From: Chloroflexota bacterium
GTDB taxonomy: Bacteria; Chloroflexota; Anaerolineae; Aggregatilineales; Phototrophicaceae
Direction: 5' to 3'
NCBI GenBank assembly: GCA_028875245.1
Contig: JAPPEU010000048.1
Coordinates: 1-64,000 of the forward strand
Length of the DNA: 64,000 bases
Under the pieces are notes generated by a model. The model saw only the letters and a list, made by a program, of their open reading frames with translations. It ran no database searches and had not been told where the DNA came from. This document shows, piece by piece, positions 6,696 to 15,086 of this stretch. The stretch's first letter is position 1. The number at the start of each line of letters is the position of its first letter. The position numbers were made by a program, and so were the translations under genes.

Positions 6696-8420
6696 ATGGC
6701 GATTCAAACTGAACTCGACGCGATTCTAGCAGGCTACGAAGGGCGCGGGCGCGAGGCGCTTCTGCCGGTGCTCTGGGAGGCGCAGGGCGCTTTCGGCAGC
6801 ATCAGCCCCGAACAGGTTCACCGCATTTCGCACGCGCTGCGCCTGCCCGAGGCCGATATCTTCGGCGTCATCGGCTTTTACACCCTCTTCCACGATGAAC
6901 CGACCGGCCGGCGCATCATCCGCGTCTGCACCGACCCGACTTGCGCGCTGGCCGGCGCGGACGATGTTTTGCATCACCTGTGCGAGCGGCTGGCCATCCA
7001 TGAAGGCGAGACGACGCCGGACGGCGAATACACGGTGGAGCACAGTCCTTGCCTGGGCCTGTGCGATTATGCGCCGGCTGCCCTGGCGAGCGCGCGCGCT
7101 GAAGCCGATGTGGCGCTGCCAACTGTGACGGCCGAGGGCCTGCTGAGCGAATGGAATGACGATTATTTCGATCCAGCGGGAGACGCTGATTCGGCGCTGC
7201 TCAAGCCGACGCTGAACGCCGCGCCGGAGACCCTGCCGCAATACGGCGACTACAAATCGCTGCGGCGGGCAATCGCGGAGATGAAGCCGGAAGAAGTGAT
7301 CGCCCAAGTGGAAGCCTCCGGCCTGATCGGACGTGGCGGCGCCGCCTTCCCCACCGGCTTGAAGTGGAAGTTCACCCGCGGCGCGGCCGGCGATATCAAG
7401 TATGTCGTCTGCAACGCCGACGAGAGCGAGCCGGGCACCTTCAAAGATCGCGTGCTGATGGAGCATCGGCCGCACCTGCTGCTCGAGGGCATCGCCCTGG
7501 CGGCCTATGCAGTGGGGGCGGACAAGGCATACATTTTCATTCGCGGCGAATATCCCAAGGCGACGGCGATATTGGCGGCGGCGATACAAGAAGCGGAAAG
7601 GGCGGGCCTCCTGGGCGGAGCGATCATGGGGGACGCATTCGCGCTCGATATCGAGCTGCGGCGCGGCGCCGGCGCCTATATCTGCGGTGAGGAGACCGCG
7701 CTCTTCGAGGCGATCGAGGGCAAGCGCGGCTTCCCGCGGATGAAACCGCCCTACCCCACCACCTTCGGCTTGTTTGGCAAACCAACCGCTGTGAACAATG
7801 TCGAGACGCTCTGCGCCGTGCCGAGCATCATTGAAAAGGGCGCGGACTGGTTCAAGGCGATCGGGACCGACGGCAGCGCTGGACCCAAGCTTGTGTCTGT
7901 AAGCGGGCATGTAGGACGGCCCGGCGTCTATGAGATTGAACCGGGCATCACCCTGCGTCATTTCCTGGACGAAGTCTGCGGCGGCGTCATCGGCGACTTG
8001 CAGACGGTGCTGATGGGCGGCGCGGCCGGCACGTTTTTGATGCCGGAGGACATAGACCTCAGGTTGACATTCGAGGACCTGCGCGCGGCCGGCAGCACCT
8101 TCGGCTCGGGCGCCATCATGGTCTTCAATCAGACGGTTGATCTGCGCGATGCGCTCAAGCGGCTGGGGCGTTTCTTCCAGCATGAAAGCTGCGGCAAATG
8201 CTTCCCCTGTCAGCTGGGCACGCAGCGCCAGGTCGAGATCCTCGAGCGGCTGGACGCGCCGCAAGCGGGCGACGCCGAGCGCCTGCTGGATATCGGCATG
8301 ACGATGACGGAGGCGTCCATCTGCGGCTTGGGGCACACGGCCGGCATCGCCGTCATGAGCGCGCTCGAGAAGTTTCCGGAGTTGTTTGCCCCCATCCCTC
8401 GGTCCCTTCCCCCAAAATGA
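6696..8420 (+). CDS. NuoE-NuoF fusion, diaphorase subunit of formate dehydrogenase
   Basis: A 574-residue fusion of a 24-kDa-type and a 51-kDa-type subunit. The NuoE part (1-155) has [2Fe-2S] ligands C78, C83, C119 and C123 (VCTDPTC and CLGLC). The NuoF part (from about 175) has the FMN/NADH-binding GRGGAAFPTG near 212-221, GAGAYICGEETAL, and [4Fe-4S] ligands in ESCGKCFPC near 497-503 plus SICGLG near 540. The pair corresponds to FdsG and FdsB of soluble NAD-dependent formate dehydrogenases. It should take electrons from the ferredoxin-like subunit at 10045 and reduce NAD+. ATG at 6696 is preferred to GTG at 6690. A TACAAT box ends only 8 bp before the ATG, so a leaderless transcript is possible. 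Because no other Nuo genes are present, a respiratory complex I role is unlikely. Confidence 0.88.
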   Translation: MAIQTELDAILAGYEGRGREALLPVLWEAQGAFGSISPEQVHRISHALRLPEADIFGVIGFYTLFHDEPTGRRIIRVCTDPTCALAGADDVLHHLCERLAIHEGETTPDGEYTVEHSPCLGLCDYAPAALASARAEADVALPTVTAEGLLSEWNDDYFDPAGDADSALLKPTLNAAPETLPQYGDYKSLRRAIAEMKPEEVIAQVEASGLIGRGGAAFPTGLKWKFTRGAAGDIKYVVCNADESEPGTFKDRVLMEHRPHLLLEGIALAAYAVGADKAYIFIRGEYPKATAILAAAIQEAERAGLLGGAIMGDAFALDIELRRGAGAYICGEETALFEAIEGKRGFPRMKPPYPTTFGLFGKPTAVNNVETLCAVPSIIEKGADWFKAIGTDGSAGPKLVSVSGHVGRPGVYEIEPGITLRHFLDEVCGGVIGDLQTVLMGGAAGTFLMPEDIDLRLTFEDLRAAGSTFGSGAIMVFNQTVDLRDALKRLGRFFQHESCGKCFPCQLGTQRQVEILERLDAPQAGDAERLLDIGMTMTEASICGLGHTAGIAVMSALEKFPELFAPIPRSLPPK

Positions 8421-8428
8421 GGGAAGGG
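8404..8428. repeat. Short palindromic element at the end of nuoEF
   Basis: CCCTTCCC (8404-8411) and GGGAAGGG (8421-8428) form an 8-bp stem with a 9-base loop that contains the nuoEF stop codon. A similar C-rich/G-rich hairpin with an 'aaagcataa'-like loop lies at 15900-15923. No T-run follows, so this is more likely a small dispersed repeat than a terminator. Confidence 0.5.
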
Positions 8429-8451
8429 TAGAAAGCTAAGGAGATTGAGGT

Positions 8452-9357
8452 ATGGCGTTTGCACAAACTTTGTGGGACAAAGCAAAATCAGAAGTGTCTT
8501 CTCCGCCTACAATTGAAAACTGCGATTGCCGTTTAGGGATGATGAGAATTGACGACAATCATGTTTCTCTTGTATTGACTGACCCTCCGTATTTTATAGA
8601 TGGAATGGACAATAACTGGAATTCACATAAGCTCAAGAAACGTGTGAAACCCGGAGTTGTCGGAGCTCTCCCTGCCGGGATGAAATTCTCTTCTGAACAA
8701 GGACGAAACCTGCAGAAATTTTTACAACCAATCGCAGAAGAATGGATGCGGATATTGCGCCCCGGAGGGTTCGCATTGGTCTTTAGCCAGAACCGGCTTG
8801 TTCATCGAACTGCACTCGCGCTGGAAGAATCGGGATTCGAGATTCGGGATATGCTGCTATGGAAATACGAGGGACAAGCTAAAGCATTCACGCAAGAACA
8901 CTTTGTGCGCAAAAGCAAACTGCAGGAGTCTGAAAAGGAACGGCTTATAAAGAAATTGGGCGGTCGCAAAACCCCACAACTGAAACCCCAAGGCGAATTG
9001 ATTGTGCTTGCGCAAGCTCCTAGAGAAGGTACATTTGTACAGAACTGGGATAAGTGGGAAACGGGACTAATTGACGTATCGAATCCATATATAGACAGAG
9101 GGCGATTTCCAGGAACGGTAATGGCCGTCTCCAAGCCCAAGAAACGATTTGGTCATATGACTGCAAAACCAGTAGATTTGTTGCGCCATTTAATCAGGAT
9201 ATTCTGCGCACCAGGATCGCTGGTGTTTGATCCGTTTGCTGGTTCAGGGTCTACCGGCGTGGCCGCATTGCTGGAACGGCGCGAGTTCCTAGGGTTCGAA
9301 ATTGAGACAGACATGGCAAGACGCGCCAATGAACGAATTGGAGAGCTGCATGTATGA
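8452..9357 (+). CDS. Site-specific DNA methyltransferase (N4/N6 amino type)
   Basis: A 301-residue beta-class methyltransferase: the catalytic TDPPY comes first (residues 43-47) and the SAM-binding FDPFAGSGSTG comes near 260-270. AAGGAG stands before the ATG at 8452. It should methylate an adenine or cytosine N in the recognition site of the endonuclease encoded directly downstream. It overlaps that gene by 8 bp. Base composition is visibly more AT-rich than the flanking formate dehydrogenase genes, and the pair sits between two subunits of one enzyme, which suggests insertion by transfer. The recognition sequence cannot be read from the gene. Confidence 0.88.
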   Translation: MAFAQTLWDKAKSEVSSPPTIENCDCRLGMMRIDDNHVSLVLTDPPYFIDGMDNNWNSHKLKKRVKPGVVGALPAGMKFSSEQGRNLQKFLQPIAEEWMRILRPGGFALVFSQNRLVHRTALALEESGFEIRDMLLWKYEGQAKAFTQEHFVRKSKLQESEKERLIKKLGGRKTPQLKPQGELIVLAQAPREGTFVQNWDKWETGLIDVSNPYIDRGRFPGTVMAVSKPKKRFGHMTAKPVDLLRHLIRIFCAPGSLVFDPFAGSGSTGVAALLERREFLGFEIETDMARRANERIGELHV

Positions 9358-10048
9358 TTTACCCTCTAGGTCCGCATTGCAAAAGGCTTGGGAAGACTTG
9401 CAAGAAATACACGCACAATATCTTGCAAAGTACCGCGTTAAACTTCCCCCAGCAATTCAATATGATGAACAAGCCAGGTCAATATGGCTCTCGGTACTGT
9501 TCCACTATCAGGATCAGGGGCAGGACGTCCACAAGAATTTCATAAGCGCAGTGTGCCAAAGAGATTACCCCGGTCTCGCTCCCGACCAACAGGTCCGCCA
9601 TTTGAAGCGAGATGGATGGAAGTTGCATAATGACGGAAAAGGCAACCATAGGCTAGACCCATTCCAACCATCATTAGAATACCTCAACACAGAATATCGG
9701 AAAGATGGGCTGCTTGCCGCTAAGTCATTTGACGATATCAAACGCACTTTCGGATATAGTTGCGCGACTTGTGGCGCGCGTGAAGGATGGCCCGACCCAC
9801 GTTATGGAGAAGACAAAGTTAGACTACAAAGAGGTCATCGAGACCCAGCCAAACCGGCTAACGATAAGCTAAACATTATACCGCAGTGTCAGTTTTGCAA
9901 TCGGGCGTACAGAGGGGATTTTGTCTTTGATGAAAAGGGGCGCGCATGGGCCGTCGCCGACATTGGGCCAGTCCAACGAGCTTCTACTGATGTGAAGAAG
10001 AAATTGTTGCAATTCCTTAGAGGCCTCTTCAACGGGGTAGGCAAATGA
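9350..10048 (+). CDS. HNH-type restriction endonuclease
   Basis: About 232 residues. The C-terminal half carries a zinc-supported HNH site: CATCG, then RGH, then NIIPQCQFCNRAY (pattern C-x2-C ... H ... N ... C-x2-C ... N). The ATG at 9350 (MYDLPSRSA) overlaps the methyltransferase stop as ATGTATGA and follows GGAG; ATG at 9329 is a possible alternative. Coupling to a DNA methyltransferase supports a type II restriction role. Its stop overlaps the next start (ATGA at 10045), so the downstream formate dehydrogenase subunit is translationally coupled to a restriction enzyme. The AT-rich composition matches the methyltransferase. Confidence 0.8.
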   Translation: MYDLPSRSALQKAWEDLQEIHAQYLAKYRVKLPPAIQYDEQARSIWLSVLFHYQDQGQDVHKNFISAVCQRDYPGLAPDQQVRHLKRDGWKLHNDGKGNHRLDPFQPSLEYLNTEYRKDGLLAAKSFDDIKRTFGYSCATCGAREGWPDPRYGEDKVRLQRGHRDPAKPANDKLNIIPQCQFCNRAYRGDFVFDEKGRAWAVADIGPVQRASTDVKKKLLQFLRGLFNGVGK

Positions 10049-10761
10049 TCAAAGACACAATCAAACTGACGCTCGACGGCGAAGAGATCGAAATCACAAA
10101 AGGCGCGACGCTCCTGGAGGCGGCCCAGCAAGCCGGCGTCGACATCCCCGTCATCTGCTACCACGAAGCGACCTCGCCCAACGGTCTCTGCCGCATCTGC
10201 GTCGTCGATGTGGACGGCGGGCGCGTCTTGCAGCCGGCTTGCGTTGCCGAGTGCCAGGCTGATTCCACTGTGGAAACGCGCAATGAACGGGTCGAGCGCA
10301 GCCGGCGGACGATCCTGGAGATGCTGAACGCCTCGGTCAACCTGGACGAAGCGCCCGAAATCCAGCAAATGATGGCTGATTACGCCGCCGACGATGCTCG
10401 CTTCCCGGACGCTCATTTACGTGAACATACGTTAATTGATGATAATCCCTTTTACGTGCGCGATTACGAGCAATGCGTCTTGTGCTGGCGCTGCGTGCAG
10501 GTCTGCGCCGAAGACGCGCAGTACACCTTCGCCTTGACACTGAAGAACCGCGGGCACGAGACCTCAGTCACTACCGCTTTTGACATTTCGATGACCGAGT
10601 CGCCCTGCGTATTCTGCGGCCAATGCATCGGCGTCTGCCCGACCGGCGCGCTCAAGCCGAAGCTGGAATGGGGATTGGAACAAGGCTGGAGCGCCGACGA
10701 GATCTGGCAAATGACACGGCGAGAGCGGAAGCGCGCGAGAGAAAACAGCGATGGCGAGTAA
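10045..10761 (+). CDS. Ferredoxin-type electron-transfer subunit (NuoG/FdsA N-terminal-like)
   Basis: A 238-residue iron-sulfur protein equal to the N-terminal region of FdsA or to HoxU/NuoG-N. It has a [2Fe-2S] domain with C38, C49, C52 and C66, then two [4Fe-4S] motifs: C144-x2-C147-x2-C150-x3-C154 and C188-x2-C191-x2-C194-x3-C198 (followed by P). The His-Cys3 cluster that normally lies between these parts (HxxxCxxC...C) is missing: residues 81-130 contain no Cys. It should bridge the catalytic subunit FdhA and the NuoEF fusion. It overlaps the endonuclease gene by 4 bp and fdhD by 11 bp. Confidence 0.85.
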   Translation: MIKDTIKLTLDGEEIEITKGATLLEAAQQAGVDIPVICYHEATSPNGLCRICVVDVDGGRVLQPACVAECQADSTVETRNERVERSRRTILEMLNASVNLDEAPEIQQMMADYAADDARFPDAHLREHTLIDDNPFYVRDYEQCVLCWRCVQVCAEDAQYTFALTLKNRGHETSVTTAFDISMTESPCVFCGQCIGVCPTGALKPKLEWGLEQGWSADEIWQMTRRERKRARENSDGE

Positions 10762-11545
10762 ACCGCGGGAGAAAATACAGGGCGCAGCACCCTTCAGCTA
10801 TCAGGTCATTGAAGGCGACCGGGTTCGACAGGTCGACGGCGGCGTAATCGATGAGCAGCTGCTGTCGATCTATGTCAACGGCGAATCCCTGGCGACCATG
10901 ATGTGCAGCCCTGTGCAGCTGGAAGCGCTGACGGTCGGCTTCCTGTACAACGAAGCGGTCATCGACTCCGCTGACGAAATCGCCCTGCTGCAGCTCAACC
11001 GCACGCAGGCCGTCGCCGATGTGATCCTGACCCGCGACGAGGTTGCGCTGCCGCGGCGGATGATCCTGACGACGGGTTGCGGCGGCGGCGTGACCGGCCA
11101 GGAACTCTCCAAGGCCTTCCCCGCCATTGAATCCGGCTTTACGACAAAACCGGCGGTCATCCTGCGCTTGATGCGCGCGCTGCAGGGCGCCGCTCGGCTT
11201 TATAATGCTGTGCGCGGCGTGCACACGGCCGTACTCGGCGACGAAAGCGGATTGCTGGTCAGCGCGGAGGATGTCGGGCGGCACAACGCGGTCGACAAGG
11301 TCGCGGGCCAGACGCTGCTGGATGACATCGACACAGCCGACAAGCTGTTGTTGACGAGTGGGCGCATCAGCTCGGAGATGCTGGGCAAGGCGCGGCGCAT
11401 GGGGATTCCGCTGGTGGCGAGCCGCACCGCGCCCACAAGCGTCACGGTCGAGCTGGGGCAAACCTGGGGCGTCTGCGTGGTCGGCTACGTGCGGAGCGGC
11501 GGGATGCGCGTTTACACCAATGGCTGGCGGCTGGGGCTGGATTAG
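10751..11545 (+). CDS. fdhD: Formate dehydrogenase accessory sulfurtransferase
   Basis: A 264-residue FdhD/NarQ protein, which passes sulfur from a cysteine desulfurase to the Mo-bisMGD cofactor and so activates formate dehydrogenase. Family marks are the substrate loop TTGCGGG near residues 117-123, the block [14 protein letters not shown] and the block [12 protein letters not shown]. Only one Cys is seen in the loop, where the E. coli protein has a C-x2-C pair. The start overlaps the previous gene by 11 bp, so it is co-translated with the ferredoxin-type subunit. Confidence 0.9.
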   Translation: MASKPREKIQGAAPFSYQVIEGDRVRQVDGGVIDEQLLSIYVNGESLATMMCSPVQLEALTVGFLYNEAVIDSADEIALLQLNRTQAVADVILTRDEVALPRRMILTTGCGGGVTGQELSKAFPAIESGFTTKPAVILRLMRALQGAARLYNAVRGVHTAVLGDESGLLVSAEDVGRHNAVDKVAGQTLLDDIDTADKLLLTSGRISSEMLGKARRMGIPLVASRTAPTSVTVELGQTWGVCVVGYVRSGGMRVYTNGWRLGLD

Positions 11546-11820
11546 TTGCTGCAATCCTGCAGACAGCGACAGTTGCTCGACAATCTCTTTGCCGCTTTCG
11601 TAATGAACATGCGAAATTCCATTTGCAATCAAAGCGAAAACTGTAGTGGCGACTTATCAAGTCGACTGAAACCACATCGTTGCGTTACGACGGGCGAGCA
11701 GGTTGGTCGCCTACACATTCTCGCTGTGTAGAGTTCGCTGCTTTGCGTGAGCCCAGTGATGACTCGCGAGGGCTGTGGTAAACTTTTTCTGCTGTTGCTT
11801 TGAATCGAAATCAGGATGAA
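11546..11820. other. Intergenic region with a partial dispersed repeat
   Basis: No gene is seen in this 275-bp gap. Positions 11747-11787 are a roughly 85% match to one end of the long repeat found at 38037-38133 and, inverted, at 35914-36011. The matching core is GTGAGCC...GACTCGCGAGGG.CTGTGGT. The promoter of moeA should lie after it. Confidence 0.6.
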
Positions 11821-13059
11821 ATGCCCGCGCCCGAATTCTTCCAGGTCACACCGGTCGCCGATGCGCTGAAGCTGCTTGCCGCGCATTGGCAGCCGCAGCC
11901 GCCTCAGGAGATCATTTCAACCGCCGACGCGCTGGGCCGCGTCCTCGCCGCTGACCTGCATTCGCCCGAGCAGGCGCCCGCCTTTCGCAAGAGCGCGGTT
12001 GATGGCTATGCCCTGCGCGCGGCCGACGCCTTCGGCGCGACGCAATCCTTGCCCGCTTTTCTGCAGGTTCGCGGCGAGCTGAAGATGGGCGAGGCGCCGC
12101 AAGCTGATATCGACGCGGGCGAAGCGCTGCTGATCCACACCGGCGGCATGCTGCCGGCGAGCGCGGACGCTGTTGTCATGGTGGAGCAGACCCAAGCCAT
12201 CGGAAAGCGGGATGTCGAAATCCTGCGCGCCGTCGCGCCAGGCGAGAATGTGATCCAGGCCGGCGAAGATGTCGCCCAGGGCGCCCTTGTCCTGCCCCGC
12301 TTGCATCGGCTGCGGCCACAGGATATCGGCGGCGCCCTCGCTGTGGGCATCGCGGAGGCGGCTGTGCTGCGGCGGCCGCGCGTCGGCATCCTCAGCTGCG
12401 GCGATGAACTGGCAGCGCCGGAGGCCGATTTGACGCCGGGCATGGTGCGCGATATCAACGCCTATACCTTGAGCGCGCTGACGGAAAAACATGGCGCCTT
12501 GCCAATGCGGCTCGGCATCGCCGCCGATAGCATCGCCGATTACCGAGGGCGGGCCGAAGCCGGTTTCGCCGCCAGCGACATCCTGCTATTGAGCGCCGGC
12601 AGTTCAGTCTCGGCGCGGGATTATACGCGCGATGTGATAAACGGGCTGGGCGCGCCCGGCGTCTTGCAGCATGGGCTGGCGACCAAGCCGGGGAAACCGA
12701 CGATCATCGCCGTCTGTGAGGGCAAGCCGGTCATCGGGCTGCCGGGCAATCCGGTATCGGCGCTGCTTGTCGCGCGGCAACTGCTGCCTCATCTCATCGC
12801 GCGCTTCCTGGGGCAGCCGCCGCCCGCGCCGGCCACGATCAAAGCCAGCCTGTCGCAGCGCGTCGCTTCCGTCAGCGGCCGCGAAGATTGGGTGCCGGTC
12901 AAATTAAGCGGAAGCGCCGACGGCAGGACGATGGCGGAGCCGATCTTCGGCAAGTCCAACCTGATCTTCACCCTGATTTATGCCGACGGCTTGCTTTCTG
13001 TGCCGCTGAATACGGGCGGTTATGACGCCGGCAGCCTGGTCGATGTAGAGCGCTTTTGA
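11821..13059 (+). CDS. moeA: Molybdopterin molybdenumtransferase
   Basis: A 412-residue MoeA, which inserts molybdate (or tungstate) into adenylylated molybdopterin. It shows the typical domain order with RKSAVDGYALRAAD near residues 56-69, LIHTGGMLPASADAVVMVE, the MoCF-binding fold with SAGSSVSARDYT, and GLPGNPVSALL near 307-317. ATG at 11821 follows GGAT; TTG at 11800 is an upstream alternative. It stands before a second, different MoeA. One could handle Mo and the other W, but nothing in the sequence proves this. Confidence 0.9.
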   Translation: MPAPEFFQVTPVADALKLLAAHWQPQPPQEIISTADALGRVLAADLHSPEQAPAFRKSAVDGYALRAADAFGATQSLPAFLQVRGELKMGEAPQADIDAGEALLIHTGGMLPASADAVVMVEQTQAIGKRDVEILRAVAPGENVIQAGEDVAQGALVLPRLHRLRPQDIGGALAVGIAEAAVLRRPRVGILSCGDELAAPEADLTPGMVRDINAYTLSALTEKHGALPMRLGIAADSIADYRGRAEAGFAASDILLLSAGSSVSARDYTRDVINGLGAPGVLQHGLATKPGKPTIIAVCEGKPVIGLPGNPVSALLVARQLLPHLIARFLGQPPPAPATIKASLSQRVASVSGREDWVPVKLSGSADGRTMAEPIFGKSNLIFTLIYADGLLSVPLNTGGYDAGSLVDVERF

Positions 13060-13126
13060 GGGTGTCTTTGGCGCTGAGCACACGGACGTTTCGACGAAAC
13101 GCCCCTACAATTGTGATGAAGGACTG

Positions 13127-15046
13127 ATGACAAAGCGGCATATCTACCTCGAAGACATCCCGCTGGCTGAGGCGCGCGCCAAACTGCAAGCGGCCTTGGA
13201 GAGGGCCGGCCTGGCCGCGCCACTGGCGGGCGAGCGCATTCTGCTGAGCGAGGCATTGGGCCGCGTGACGGCTGAACCGGTGCAGGCGGAACTGTCGTCG
13301 CCGCATTTTCACTGCGCCGCCATGGACGGTTACGCGGTCGCGGCAGCCGACACCGTGACTGCGCGGGAGACGCGGGCGCTGGCGCTGCGCCTCGGCCTTG
13401 ACGCCTTTCCGGTCAACACCGGCGATGCCCTGCCCGACGGCGCCAACGCGGTCATCATGATCGAAGCCACCAACCAGCCTGATGAATCGACAATTCTGAT
13501 TTATGCCGCCGCGGCGCCCTGGCAGCATGTGCGCTTGATGGGCGAAGACATGGTAGCGACCGAAACGATACTGCAGGTCAACCATCCACTGCGGCCCGTG
13601 GATTTGGGCGCGCTGGCCGGCTGCGGCCATCAGACTGTCAACGTGCGGCGCAAACCGCGCGTCATCATCATCCCTACCGGGGGCGAGCTCGTGCCTATCA
13701 ACGAGCGACCGGCGCGCGGTCAACTGATCGAATACAACAGCCTCATCCTCAGCAGCCAGATCCGCGAAGCCGGTGGCGAAGCGCGCGTGACCGAGATCGT
13801 CGGCGATGATGAAATTGCGCTGCGGGATGCCTTGGCCAAGGCGGCCGCGAGCAAGCCCGATCTGATCCTCGCCCTCTCCGGCTCGTCGGCCGGCAGCCAC
13901 GATTTCACCGCCGCTGCGATCAAGGCGCTGGGCGAAGTGCTGGCGCATGGCATCGCTGTGCGGCCGGGCCATCCGGTGATTATCGGCATGGCAGCTGGGA
14001 CCCCGGTCATCGGCGTGCCCGGTTATCCCGTCAGCGCCGCGCTCACCAGCGAGCTCTTCGTCCTGCCGCTGTTGCGACAATGGCTCGGTCTGGCGCCGCG
14101 AGAATTGCCGGCTGTCGAAGCCGTTGCGGCGCGCAAGATCAGCTCGCCGATCGGCGATGATGATTTCGTCCGCGTGGCGCTGGCGGAGCTCGATGATCGC
14201 GTCCGGGCGACGCCATTGCAGCGGGGCGCCGGCGTCATCACATCGCTGGTCCAGGCCGATGGGCTGGCGCATATCCCGCGCTTCCACGAGGGCGTCGATC
14301 GCGGCGGGGCGCTCAAGGTCTCGCTTTATCGGCCGCTTGCCCTCATCAAGCAGACCCTGATGATCATGGGCAGCCATGACCCGATGCTGGATTTGCTGGC
14401 GACGCATCTGCGCCTCGGCGGGTCGGAAGGGCGGATCGTGTCGGTCAATGTCGGGTCGCTCGCGGGATTGCTTGCGCTGCGGCGGGGCGAAGCGCACCTG
14501 GCCGGCTGCCATCTCTTCCACCCCGAAACAGAAACGTACAATGTCCCTTACCTCCAGCGTTATTTGCCCAAGGAGCCGGTCGAGCTGCATACCTTCGCTC
14601 GGCGCGAGCAGGGTTTGATCCTGCCGGCGGGCAACCCGCTGGGCATCACGTCCGTCGCCGATTTGCGCCGCGCGCGTTATGTCAATCGGCAGCGAGGCGC
14701 CGGCACGCGTGTGCTCTTCGATCATCTGCTGGCGCAGCATGAGATTTCGCCCGCTGAGATCGCCGGTTATGAGCATGAGGAATATACGCATCTGGCAGTG
14801 GCGGCGGCGGTGGCGGATGGCATCGGCGATTGTGGCATGGGCTTGCGCAGCGCCGCGGAGGCGATGGGCCTGGATTTCATCGGCATCACCTGGGAGCGCT
14901 TCGACCTGGCGATTCCGCGGCGGCGTCTGGAGGCTGACGCTGTACAAGCTCTGCTTGCTGTGCTGAATGACGACCGCTTCAAGCGCGATTTAGGAGCGCG
15001 GAGCGGTTATCGCAGCGATGAAACCGGAAACCTTGTCGGCCAGTGA
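13127..15046 (+). CDS. MoeA fused to a periplasmic-binding-protein-like domain
   Basis: A 639-residue protein. Residues 1 to about 405 are a MoeA-type molybdenumtransferase (HFHCAAMDGYAV, VNTGDALPDGANAVIMIE, LSGSSAGSHDFT, GVPGYPVSAAL). From about 410 to 630 follows a PBP-like domain (MIMGSHDPMLDLLATHL, GEAHLAGCHLFHPETE, RQRGAGTRVLFDHLL) of the type found in ModE-like and LysR-like sensors of oxyanions or ligands. The fusion is known in Mo-cofactor loci of several bacteria and archaea; the second domain may bind the metal oxyanion. A copy of the CGAAACGCCCCTACA repeat lies at 13094-13108, just upstream. GAAGGA precedes the ATG. Confidence 0.85.
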   Translation: MTKRHIYLEDIPLAEARAKLQAALERAGLAAPLAGERILLSEALGRVTAEPVQAELSSPHFHCAAMDGYAVAAADTVTARETRALALRLGLDAFPVNTGDALPDGANAVIMIEATNQPDESTILIYAAAAPWQHVRLMGEDMVATETILQVNHPLRPVDLGALAGCGHQTVNVRRKPRVIIIPTGGELVPINERPARGQLIEYNSLILSSQIREAGGEARVTEIVGDDEIALRDALAKAAASKPDLILALSGSSAGSHDFTAAAIKALGEVLAHGIAVRPGHPVIIGMAAGTPVIGVPGYPVSAALTSELFVLPLLRQWLGLAPRELPAVEAVAARKISSPIGDDDFVRVALAELDDRVRATPLQRGAGVITSLVQADGLAHIPRFHEGVDRGGALKVSLYRPLALIKQTLMIMGSHDPMLDLLATHLRLGGSEGRIVSVNVGSLAGLLALRRGEAHLAGCHLFHPETETYNVPYLQRYLPKEPVELHTFARREQGLILPAGNPLGITSVADLRRARYVNRQRGAGTRVLFDHLLAQHEISPAEIAGYEHEEYTHLAVAAAVADGIGDCGMGLRSAAEAMGLDFIGITWERFDLAIPRRRLEADAVQALLAVLNDDRFKRDLGARSGYRSDETGNLVGQ

Positions 15047-15062
15047 TTCAGCGCCCTGAATC
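15045..15062. terminator. Possible transcription-end hairpin
   Basis: GATTCAG (15045-15051) and CTGAATC (15056-15062) form a perfect 7-bp stem with a 4-base loop, starting inside the stop codon of the MoeA fusion. It lies between convergent genes. No T-run follows, so only a weak call can be made. Confidence 0.3.
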
Positions 15063-15086
15063 TGCCATTGTGCAACGGGCGGCTCA

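Noticed and set aside
12968-14947. Very long antisense open frame (659 codons) over the MoeA fusion; similar ones at 6726-8336, 23302-24822, 26007-27638 and 50737-52344
   Set aside because: In GC-rich genes the antisense frame often lacks stops. None shows a protein family, and the sense genes are certain.
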